A DNA stretch of 64,000 nt, taken from positions 2,020,693-2,084,692 of the forward strand of contig NZ_JABWTA010000001.1 of NCBI RefSeq assembly GCF_013371495.1, written 5' to 3'. Both the position numbers and the translations under genes were made by a program. Source of the stretch: Altererythrobacter lutimaris. GTDB taxonomy: Bacteria; Pseudomonadota; Alphaproteobacteria; Sphingomonadales; Sphingomonadaceae. Positions within the stretch are counted from its first letter, which is position 1, and the number at the start of each line of letters is the position of its first letter. Shown here one piece after another: positions 9,349 to 17,180 of this stretch. Under the pieces are notes generated by a model that was not told the DNA's origin, did not search any database, and saw only the letters and a program-made list of their open reading frames with translations.

Positions 9349-9885
9349 ATGGCGAAGCTCCAGCCCCTTCCCGATCTCTGGCTGTTGTCCGATGCGCGCA
9401 ATAATGCTCGGCTTGAGTTGGCTCTGCGACGGCTGCCCCGTGGGTCCGCCTTCGTGTACCGACATTATCATTTGACCGATGCCGAGCGGTACACGCGATT
9501 TCGTGAGCTCCGACGCATCGCCCGATCAATGGCTCATTGGGTGATTCTTTCGGATAGCGCGCTTACGGCACGAGAATGGGGGGCAGACGGCATTTATGGC
9601 GCGCCCAAAGCGCTTTATCCGCGTCGGCGCGATATGATCCATGTCGCCACAGCCCATGATATGCGCGAAGTGGCGCAAGCGAACGCGAATGGCGCGGATT
9701 GCGTCATGATCTCTCCGGTCTTCGCAACGCGGAGCCATCCGGGAGCGGATATGCTTGGATCAACCCGATTTCGGACGCTCGCCGCACGTGCAAGAATGCC
9801 CGTGATTGCACTTGGAGGCATGACCGCGACCACCGCATGGCGCCTCTGCTGGTCCAGATGGGCCGCGATTGACGGGTTAAGCTGA
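9349..9885 (+). CDS. Divergent thiamine-phosphate synthase (ThiE/TenI family)
   Basis: A 178-residue TIM-barrel protein of the ThiE/TenI family. ThiE joins the thiazole and pyrimidine phosphates to make thiamine phosphate. The phosphate-loop region MISPVFATRSHPG and VIALGGM are clear. The usual QLRxK motif is replaced by VYRHYHL, the IND motif by LSD, and GVHLGQ by GIYGAP, so canonical pyrophosphate and magnesium binding is doubtful. I chose ATG 9349 because homology begins at LPDLWLLSD. The frame stays open further upstream but only over the yggS start. It may be a non-canonical ThiE or a TenI-like relative. Confidence 0.78.
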   Translation: MAKLQPLPDLWLLSDARNNARLELALRRLPRGSAFVYRHYHLTDAERYTRFRELRRIARSMAHWVILSDSALTAREWGADGIYGAPKALYPRRRDMIHVATAHDMREVAQANANGADCVMISPVFATRSHPGADMLGSTRFRTLAARARMPVIALGGMTATTAWRLCWSRWAAIDGLS

Positions 9886-9991
9886 ATTCTTGAGCGGCGG
9901 CCAAGCCATCCGCCCCCTAACAATTGAACGAAAACAATTTGACCCCGAGTCCGTGAAGATTCATGGTGTGTTCCAACGAGGAGGACCCGCT

Positions 9992-12352
9992 GTGGCAAGC
10001 CGCGCGATCAACACGAAAAAGAAAGCTCCGACCGACTGGAGAGCGGCATTTCGGCGTTCGATGAGCCGTGCTGCGCAAATCACAGGCGCAGGTGTGCTGT
10101 TTGCGGGCATGATCTTCCTGGGGCTGGCGCTCGCCAGTTACACGCAAACCGACCCTTCAGGATCGACCGCAGCCTCTGGCGCAGACATCCAGAACTGGAT
10201 GGGCGCGAGCGGCGCATGGGTTGCGGACAAAGTGCTGAGCGCATTCGGCCTGACCAGCATTTTGCTGCTGCCGCTGCTTTACATCGCATCGCGACGGCTT
10301 TGGCGCGATATTGAAGACGAAGATGCGCCTGAAACGCGGTGGTGGTCTCCATTCTTCATGCTGCTGCTTGCGATGATGCTGCTGTCGAGCGTCCTCGCGC
10401 TTGCCTTTGAAGGTGTGCAAGGCAGTCTGCCTGCACAGACCGGGGGCGTCTCCGGACTTCTGGGTGCATCAGCGATTGAAGCTATTGCCGCGCGCTTTGG
10501 TGAAGGGTCATCGGGATGGATCATCCTCGGTCTTGCTGCGCTATGCCTTGCTGGAGGTGTTGGTCTCCTAACGCGCATTTTCGCTATCGACTGGCGCGTC
10601 TTACTGACCCTGCCCAACTTTGCCGCCCGCTTGATCGCGCCACTGTTTGGCGAGCGCGTTATAGACGAAGATGAAGACGCAATGGCCGCTGCACCACGTG
10701 CCAAGCGCGTTCGCAAGAAAGAGGCTGCTGAGGCTCGGCCCGAACCAGCACCACGCCGCGCGCCTGAAATCACCGACCCGACAGCACCGCCCAAGCCTGC
10801 CAAGCAAGCCAAGCCAAAACAGCGCGACATGTTCGCGACTTTTGAACTGCCGACGCTCGAACTCCTGGCAGACCCGCCCGTCGACAAGGCTCCGAAACTC
10901 GACAAGATGGCATTGGAACGCAATGCGCGGCTGCTTGAGAACGTACTCGACGACTTCAACGTCAAAGGCGAGATCACTGCGGTTCGCACCGGCCCCGTCG
11001 TGACGATGTACGAGCTGGAGCCGGCGCCCGGTATCAAGGCGAGCCGGGTGGTGGGCCTTGCTGAAGACATTGCGCGCAACATGTCTGCCATTTCCGCCCG
11101 TGTCAGCCCGATCCCTGGCAAGACCGTTATGGGCATAGAATTGCCGAATACCGACCGGCAGATGGTATCTTACAAGGAGCTTGCCGCTTGCGAGGCCTTT
11201 GCTGCTTCCAAGGGCACGCTCCCGATTATTCTCGGCAAGGACATCGCGGGCGAACCAATTGTCGCTGACCTTGCCGCCATGCCGCACTTGCTGGTCGCGG
11301 GTACTACAGGATCGGGTAAGTCAGTTGGCCTCAACGCGATTTTGCTGTCGCTGCTCTATCGCTTCACGCCAGCGGAGTGTCGTCTGATCCTGATCGATCC
11401 TAAGGTGCTGGAATTAAAGAGTTATGACGATATTCCCCACCTTCTCGCTCAGGTGGTGACAGAGCCGCACAAGTCCGTGCGCGCGCTCAAATGGGCGGTC
11501 GAGGAAATGGAGCGACGCTATCGCATGATGTCGTCGATCAATTCGCGCAATATCGGCAGTTTCAATGACAAGGTGCGTGCGGCGGCTGCGAAGGGCAAAC
11601 CGCTTGGAAGGCGCGTTTCCACCGGATTTGATCCCGATACTGGCGAAGAGCTCTACGAAGAAGAGCAGCTCGACTACGAACCACTACCGATGATCGTTCT
11701 GATCGTGGACGAGCTGGCTGACTTGATGGTGACGGTCGGCAAGGAAATCGAAGTCTTGATCCAGCGGCTTAGCCAGAAATCGCGCGCCGCGGGCATCCAC
11801 CTGATCATGGCAACGCAGCGTCCATCGGTGGACGTCATTACAGGTGTGATCAAAGCCAACCTGCCCACGCGGATCAGCTTCAAAGTCACGAGCCGTATCG
11901 ACAGCCGGACTATCCTGGGTGAGCAAGGCGCCGAGCAGCTGCTCGGCAAAGGCGACATGCTCTACAAACCCAACACTGGCGCGACTATTCGCGTCCACGG
12001 ACCGTTTGTGTCCGATGATGAAGTCGAGCGCGTAGCCGACTTTTGGCGCGCGCAAGGCAAACCTGAATATATCGACGCGGTCACTGAAGAGCCGGAAGAT
12101 GGCGGAGGCCTCTCTTTTGAAGATGAGCTCACCGCATCCGACAGCCCGGAAGAGCGCAAATATCGTCAGGCCTGTCAGATCGTTATCGAGAACCAGAAGG
12201 CTTCAGGTTCATGGCTCCAGCGACAAATGGGCGTCGGCTATAATACAGCAGCAAAATGGATCGAGCGCATGGAAAGCGAAGGCTTGGTTGGCCCCGCAAA
12301 CCATGTCGGACGGCGTGAGATCTTCCGCGATCAGGACGGCAATCCGATTTAG
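9992..12352 (+). CDS. ftsK: DNA translocase FtsK
   Basis: Septum-anchored hexameric ATPase that pumps chromosome ends apart before division. The 786-residue form has four N-terminal membrane helices (about 25-200), a basic and Pro-rich linker, Walker A GTTGSGKS near 438, Walker B MIVLIVDELADLM near 566, and a C-terminal winged-helix gamma domain (AAKWIERMESEGLVG) that reads KOPS sites. The start is GTG at 9992, placed 7 nt after GAGGAGG. An open extension to a TTG at 9890 has no ribosome site. Confidence 0.95.
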   Translation: MASRAINTKKKAPTDWRAAFRRSMSRAAQITGAGVLFAGMIFLGLALASYTQTDPSGSTAASGADIQNWMGASGAWVADKVLSAFGLTSILLLPLLYIASRRLWRDIEDEDAPETRWWSPFFMLLLAMMLLSSVLALAFEGVQGSLPAQTGGVSGLLGASAIEAIAARFGEGSSGWIILGLAALCLAGGVGLLTRIFAIDWRVLLTLPNFAARLIAPLFGERVIDEDEDAMAAAPRAKRVRKKEAAEARPEPAPRRAPEITDPTAPPKPAKQAKPKQRDMFATFELPTLELLADPPVDKAPKLDKMALERNARLLENVLDDFNVKGEITAVRTGPVVTMYELEPAPGIKASRVVGLAEDIARNMSAISARVSPIPGKTVMGIELPNTDRQMVSYKELAACEAFAASKGTLPIILGKDIAGEPIVADLAAMPHLLVAGTTGSGKSVGLNAILLSLLYRFTPAECRLILIDPKVLELKSYDDIPHLLAQVVTEPHKSVRALKWAVEEMERRYRMMSSINSRNIGSFNDKVRAAAAKGKPLGRRVSTGFDPDTGEELYEEEQLDYEPLPMIVLIVDELADLMVTVGKEIEVLIQRLSQKSRAAGIHLIMATQRPSVDVITGVIKANLPTRISFKVTSRIDSRTILGEQGAEQLLGKGDMLYKPNTGATIRVHGPFVSDDEVERVADFWRAQGKPEYIDAVTEEPEDGGGLSFEDELTASDSPEERKYRQACQIVIENQKASGSWLQRQMGVGYNTAAKWIERMESEGLVGPANHVGRREIFRDQDGNPI

Positions 12353-12522
12353 TCGCGGTCGCTGTACAAATCTGCCTGCAAGACCCCGTGACCAAGTGGT
12401 AACTTCAGGGGTCGTTGCCCGCACATAAGATTCATCCAACGGCCAGATTATGTCCTGAAAAGCGTGGTTTAAATTCAGGGTTAGGAATTTCTAAATCCCC
12501 TTTGCGTATTCGTACGCGTGTT

Positions 12523-13458
12523 ATGATTAACGCATTGTCCTTTGGCTGGTCGCGCCGAGGTATCGTGCACGCGTTAGCCGCTGGCTTCGCTGCACTTTTT
12601 TCCTCACCTGCCGCTGCGCAGCAGATCAGTACATGGTCGCTTCAACCCGATGCTCGGGTAGAAATCGGCGTGGTAAGCGCGGAAACTGCCACACGCGACG
12701 AGCAAATTGTCGTCAACGGCGATGCCCTCACATTTCGCGGCCAAGTTGGGCTCGATCTGGAGGACGAGAATACGCGTTTCCGCCTTGAAGCTGACCGGAT
12801 TGAAGTGGTCCGCTTAGGCGAAGGGCGCCGCGACACAAATCGTGATCGTATCACAATGCTTGTCGACCAGGAATTCGGCGACGATTGGGAAGTGCAGGTT
12901 CGCGGGCGATACTACGACGATCTCGTTACCGCAGAATCGAGCGATACCGACGAGATCCAGGGCTCTGTCCGCGTGACGTATGAACCCGTACGCGCCCATC
13001 GCCTTCGTGTTCGTGGCACGTGGCGCGAACGCGAATACGACAATCGCGCTGATCCGCAGACGACTGGCAGCGGCCTCCGCGTGGATGTCGGTTATCGCCA
13101 CCGGATCGACCGCTATCATTACATCAATTTCGACTTACGCGCTGAATCGATCGATTCAGCTGATCCTGAATGCGGATATTCCCGCGAGTCAGCGAAAGTC
13201 TCTTACACGCGGCCAATTACCCGCGATCTGCGGATAAGGCCGGCACTGGAGGTATTAGAAACACGGTTTGACGGGCGACTGACGCCTGACGGGGATCGGC
13301 GCAAGGATCGCTTGATCGTCCCCGAACTTGAATTGCATTGGTGGCCAAAGCGTTGGCGCGTGGAAGCTGAAGCGAAGTATATTTTCTCTGACAGCAACCT
13401 CGCAACCCGCCAGCGCGAAGGGTACCGCCTCACTTTGACGGTGGGGTATGTCTTCTGA
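12523..13458 (+). CDS. Predicted outer-membrane beta-barrel of the ATP-grasp/7TM cluster
   Basis: A 311-residue protein I do not recognise by family. It begins with a basic N-terminus, a hydrophobic segment and a cleavage-like SPAAAQQ, so it is exported. The rest is rich in alternating polar/aromatic strands (VQVRGRYYDDLV, LRVRGTWREREY, VDVGYRHRIDRYHYINF) and ends in LTLTVGYVF. The terminal aromatic residue is typical of outer-membrane barrels. The strands suggest roughly 10-12 crossings. It overlaps the following 7TM gene by 11 nt, so the two are almost certainly co-translated and work together. A longer reading from 12415 is possible but would place the signal peptide internally. Confidence 0.75.
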   Translation: MINALSFGWSRRGIVHALAAGFAALFSSPAAAQQISTWSLQPDARVEIGVVSAETATRDEQIVVNGDALTFRGQVGLDLEDENTRFRLEADRIEVVRLGEGRRDTNRDRITMLVDQEFGDDWEVQVRGRYYDDLVTAESSDTDEIQGSVRVTYEPVRAHRLRVRGTWREREYDNRADPQTTGSGLRVDVGYRHRIDRYHYINFDLRAESIDSADPECGYSRESAKVSYTRPITRDLRIRPALEVLETRFDGRLTPDGDRRKDRLIVPELELHWWPKRWRVEAEAKYIFSDSNLATRQREGYRLTLTVGYVF

Positions 13459-14503
13459 GCTGATCAATAAGCTCAAACGCATACGGGAGCGCGCGACTCC
13501 ACAAGTCAGGCGCCCCTTCTACATCGGACTTGTCGTTGGGCTCGCCCTGGCGATTCTTGTCGTGCTCGGCTTCTGGAACACCGGGAGCTTCTTCGCACTG
13601 CCCTCCACATTCGAGGGAACCGCCACTTCATACGCCATTTGGGGTCTCAAACCATCAAACCTCCTGATGGTACTGCCATTGGGCGCTTTCCTCGTCGTTC
13701 TAGTCCGCAGCTTTGTCGGCTTGAAAGCCTTCGGGCTGTTTACGCCGATGCTCATCGCGCTCGCCTTCCTTCAAATTGGCCCGGTGATGGGGCCGATCGT
13801 GCTTGGCACATCGGTCTTGGTCGGAATGATCCTGGCACCTAGCTTGCTTAAGCTGCGCATGACACGTGTGGGCTTCCTCGGCGTACTGATTTCACTGATC
13901 GTGTTGGTGCTTGTCGGCCTGCAGATCGCTCTCGACACTCAGCTGCAAGTCGATGCCTTCCCGGTTGTTGTTTGCGCATTGGTGGTCGAACGTTGGTGGA
14001 AGCAGTGGGAGAAGGACGGCCCGAAAGAGGCTGCGCATATCGCCTTCAACACGTTCATGATCGCGATCGTCATTCAGTTCGTAATGGTGTCGAACCTTGC
14101 CTTGGCCTTCATCGAAGCCTCGCCTTTGCTGATGCCGGCGTTCACCGCGATCGCCATCGCGGTTCTTGGGCGGTATCGCGGGCTGCGTCTCACAGAGCTC
14201 AAACGGTTTGCCCCGATATGGCTCGAGCGACGACGACTGGCCCGCGAAGACCAAGAGCTGGAAGATCAGGAGGTCGAGGATTTCCTTGCTGGACGAAGTA
14301 CCACCGAACTCGCCAAGGAGCGTGCCCCACCGCTCGGCGGCATGTGGGTGATCGAAAAACCAGAGGATTTCGACCCGTCAGCAAAACGGCGCGTTCCTCA
14401 ACCGAGAAACGCACGCGAGGCGCAAGATGCGGCTCGCATTGGCGCGTCTGAGCGCCCGGCAAAGCACAACGCCTGGATCATCCGTTCCAAGGAGGACGTC
14501 TGA
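13448..14503 (+). CDS. 7TM membrane protein of the inactive-transglutaminase (UUP1-like) family
   Basis: A 351-residue integral membrane protein: one helix near 24-46, then about seven more between 70 and 245, then a charged cytoplasmic tail of about 100 residues. The core (VGLKAFGLFTPMLIALAF, MTRVGFLGVLISL) resembles the 7TM domain usually fused to a catalytically dead periplasmic transglutaminase. Here the first helix is followed by only about 25 residues before the 7TM core, so the transglutaminase domain is absent. It overlaps the barrel gene upstream and ends 1 nt before the ATP-grasp gene, which has its ribosome site GGAGGA within this gene's end. Confidence 0.8.
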   Translation: MSSELINKLKRIRERATPQVRRPFYIGLVVGLALAILVVLGFWNTGSFFALPSTFEGTATSYAIWGLKPSNLLMVLPLGAFLVVLVRSFVGLKAFGLFTPMLIALAFLQIGPVMGPIVLGTSVLVGMILAPSLLKLRMTRVGFLGVLISLIVLVLVGLQIALDTQLQVDAFPVVVCALVVERWWKQWEKDGPKEAAHIAFNTFMIAIVIQFVMVSNLALAFIEASPLLMPAFTAIAIAVLGRYRGLRLTELKRFAPIWLERRRLAREDQELEDQEVEDFLAGRSTTELAKERAPPLGGMWVIEKPEDFDPSAKRRVPQPRNAREAQDAARIGASERPAKHNAWIIRSKEDV

Positions 14504-14504
14504 C

Positions 14505-15485
14505 ATGCGGATCGATATTCGCAAGATCGTCGCTGAAAGCCAAGTCGAGCGCGGTGTGAGGCAGGAGATTGTCGCTCAAGCACCGCAGGAAATGCGTCGG
14601 CCCGGCGGAGCGCCGCCGCGCCCGCTTGATGAGATACTCGGCATCAATATGCGCAACGCGCTGATTGCTAAATACAATCCGCGCAAAGCGATTGAACGTG
14701 CACGCGACAAAGTGGCCGCCAAGGTCGCATTGGAGGCAGCAGGAATTGCTTGTACCGGCACTGTTGCCGTCATCGATGATCACCAGAAATTGATGGCTTT
14801 CAAACCAACTCGTGACATGCCTGACAGCTGGGCGATCAAGCCGGCGCGCGGCTCGCAAGGCGATGGCATTCTGCTCGCTGTGCGGCGCGAAGGTGACATC
14901 TGGTACAAAGGCTCAGGCATGCCGATGGATGAGGACTACGTCCTCAACCACATCCGCAAGGTTGTCGATGGCGGGTTTTCTGGTGACGCAACAGCAGAAG
15001 ATGCGGCATTGATTGAGCCGCTCATTCGCGCTGACCCAGCTCTTGCAGACCTGGTGCCGGAAGGCTTGCCCGATCTGCGCGTGATCTGCCTGAAAGACGA
15101 GCCTCTCATGGCAATGGTTCGCCTTCCCACCAATGAGTCTGACGGCAAAGCCAATTTGCACCAGCGCGCGATTGGCGCCGGCGTTTCGCTTGAAACAGGG
15201 CGCATCACCCGCGCGCTAGTCAAAGGTACGCCCATCACGCATCATCCCGACACAGGCGTCAATCTGATCGGGTTTGAAATACCGGGCTGGGATCGCGTGC
15301 TGGAGCTCGCCAGCAAATGCGGTCCGGCAATCGGGCTTGGTTATTCCGGTTCAGATATCGTACTCGACGTCAATGACGGGCCGCTCATTATCGAAGTGAA
15401 TGCACACCCGGGCATCGAAATCCAGAATATCAACCAGCTTGGCTTGAAGGCCCAGATGGAAGTTCTCGGTGAAGTGCTGAAATAG
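14505..15485 (+). CDS. ATP-grasp ligase, alpha-L-glutamate ligase-like
   Basis: A 326-residue cytoplasmic ATP-grasp enzyme of the RimK-related glutamate-ligase-like type, predicted to form an amide bond through an acyl-phosphate. ATP-binding elements are WAIKPARGSQGDGI near 110 and the metal-binding strand IIEVNAHPGIEIQN near 302. LGINMRNALIAKYNPRKAIERA near residue 45 matches this subfamily. It is the last gene of the barrel-7TM-ligase set. In relatives the ligase and 7TM-transglutaminase are paired, often with a retropepsin-like protease. No such protease is found here. The substrate is unknown. Confidence 0.88.
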   Translation: MRIDIRKIVAESQVERGVRQEIVAQAPQEMRRPGGAPPRPLDEILGINMRNALIAKYNPRKAIERARDKVAAKVALEAAGIACTGTVAVIDDHQKLMAFKPTRDMPDSWAIKPARGSQGDGILLAVRREGDIWYKGSGMPMDEDYVLNHIRKVVDGGFSGDATAEDAALIEPLIRADPALADLVPEGLPDLRVICLKDEPLMAMVRLPTNESDGKANLHQRAIGAGVSLETGRITRALVKGTPITHHPDTGVNLIGFEIPGWDRVLELASKCGPAIGLGYSGSDIVLDVNDGPLIIEVNAHPGIEIQNINQLGLKAQMEVLGEVLK

Positions 15486-15498
15486 CCAGCGACGCAAA

Positions 15499-16776
15499 TC
15501 AGCCAGCCGCGCGCCAAGCGCGGTAAGCCTTGGCTCGCTTGGCGGCGCGATACTGGTCCGCGACCAAAGCCAAGGTCGCTGAGCCGCCATCACCCGGCGT
15601 CTTTCCTTTCGCCATCCGCTCCAGCTGGGCTTTGGTCAGCGCCATCGTCGCAAGCCCCTTGAGCGTCGCGCTGGAGAAACCCGCCTCGGGCAAACCAACC
15701 TGCTGATTGAGCCCTTCCTGCCAGTGCTTCGTCAAATGCGGGTCGGCGGCCAGTGCGCGCGCAATGCCGAGAAGTTCGACACCAAAGCCGTTCACGTCTT
15801 TAGCAATCGCGGCCTCTGCCGTTTCGAACTTGGTAATGCCGCCTGTGACCATGATCGGCATATCAGCAACAGCCGCGATCTGGCGTGCAAAATCGATGAA
15901 ATAGGCTTCGCGCTGAACTGTCGAACTGGCAGCGCCGCCGCTCGCATCGTCAGGATTGCCTTGCATGGCGGGGCTTTCATAGCTGCCACCTGATAGCTCG
16001 ACGAAATCGAGCCCATGGCCGTTGAGCCATTCGACAACTTGCTTGGCATCCTCAAAGGCAAAACCGCCGCGCTGGAAGTCTGCCGAGTTCAGCTTGAGGC
16101 CAACGCCGAAGCTCAGTTTCACGCGCTGACGCACAGCCGTCACGATTTCCAGCAGGAAGCGCGCGCGGTTTTCTAGGCCCCCACCCCATTCATCATCGCG
16201 CTTGTTCGTAAGCGGGGAAAGAAACTGGCTGACAAGATAGCCATGCGCACCGTGAATCTGGACGCCATCAAAGCCTGCTTCCTGTGCCAGCTCTGCTGTA
16301 TCTGCAAAGCGCGTGATGATTTTTCGGATTTCACCTTCATCGAGCGCGCGCACCGGCGCGAAGAGTTTGGAAAATTTGCCAAGGTTGAGTTCGACGCCGG
16401 ATGGAGACACAGCTGTCTCGCCAAGGCTCTTGTAGAGCTGGCGCCCCGGATGGCTGATCTGAAGCCAGAATTGACCGCCGCTTGACTTGCCAATTTGCGC
16501 CCATTCGCGGAACGGCGTGAGGTCCGTGCCTTTCTCCAGCACCACTCCGCCGGGGCCAGTCAGCGCGGACGGATCGACCATGACATTGCCGGACAAGAGC
16601 AGCCCTGTGCCGCCCTCTGCCCATTGGCGATAGAGCGCAAAGAGCTTCTGCCCCGGATATTGGCCAGGCTGAACCGCGAGGTTTTCTTCCATCGCCGCTT
16701 TGCAGATGCGGTTGGGAAGCGTGCTGCCGTTTGGCAGCGCCAAAGGCTGGAACAGCGGGCTGGATGTGTTTGTCAT
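15499..16776 (-). CDS. NADH:flavin oxidoreductase (old yellow enzyme family)
   Basis: A 425-residue FMN-dependent TIM-barrel reductase. The FMN-site sequence ICKAAMEENLA is near 25 and the substrate signature HGAHGYLVSQFLSP near 175. A C-terminal FMN phosphate region contains MVTGGITKFETAE. Such enzymes reduce activated alkenes of enones or unsaturated acyl compounds. I start at ATG 16776, since the homology begins with LFQPLALPNGSTLPNR. That start overlaps the thioesterase stop by 4 nt. It is the third gene of a tightly packed minus-strand set beginning with the S9 peptidase. Confidence 0.92.
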   Translation of the reverse strand: MTNTSSPLFQPLALPNGSTLPNRICKAAMEENLAVQPGQYPGQKLFALYRQWAEGGTGLLLSGNVMVDPSALTGPGGVVLEKGTDLTPFREWAQIGKSSGGQFWLQISHPGRQLYKSLGETAVSPSGVELNLGKFSKLFAPVRALDEGEIRKIITRFADTAELAQEAGFDGVQIHGAHGYLVSQFLSPLTNKRDDEWGGGLENRARFLLEIVTAVRQRVKLSFGVGLKLNSADFQRGGFAFEDAKQVVEWLNGHGLDFVELSGGSYESPAMQGNPDDASGGAASSTVQREAYFIDFARQIAAVADMPIMVTGGITKFETAEAAIAKDVNGFGVELLGIARALAADPHLTKHWQEGLNQQVGLPEAGFSSATLKGLATMALTKAQLERMAKGKTPGDGGSATLALVADQYRAAKRAKAYRAWRAAG

Positions 16777-17180
16777 TGAGGCTCTTGTAACTGGAACGGG
16801 GCGACCACTTCTGGCCGCACCCTTACAAGCCGCTGCGTTTCCTTGTCCAGCATCGCCCAAGTCGTGCGGGCAGAGACAATCACTTTGCCGCCCGCATGGC
16901 GGAAATCGACCCGGCGATCGGACTTTGCACCCTTTGGTGCGCCGTCGATCCAGGTCTCCGCCTTCACACTTTCACCCGCTACAATATTGCCGCGATAGTC
17001 GATCTCATGCCGGACGACGACCCAGATGAATTGTGCGACATCATCAGGTCTCGCCGCTGCATCCCAGTGCGCACCGGCGAGTTCCTGAATCCATTGCACC
17101 CACACCGCATTGTTGACGTGACCGAGCTCGTCAATGTGGTGCGGTTCAGCGGTGAAGGAGCGCGTGAAGCGTCCCGTCAC
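16773..17180 (-). CDS. Acyl-CoA thioesterase, 4HBT hot-dog fold
   Basis: A 135-residue single hot-dog-fold thioesterase (YbgC/FadM-like). DELGHVNNAVWVQWIQE near residues 17-33 carries the conserved Asp/His/Asn region of the 4-hydroxybenzoyl-CoA thioesterase family. The start is GTG, overlapping the preceding peptidase stop by 4 nt (GTGA). Its own stop overlaps the next start, so all three genes are translationally linked. The acyl group is unknown. Confidence 0.9.
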   Translation of the reverse strand: MTGRFTRSFTAEPHHIDELGHVNNAVWVQWIQELAGAHWDAAARPDDVAQFIWVVVRHEIDYRGNIVAGESVKAETWIDGAPKGAKSDRRVDFRHAGGKVIVSARTTWAMLDKETQRLVRVRPEVVAPFQLQEPQ

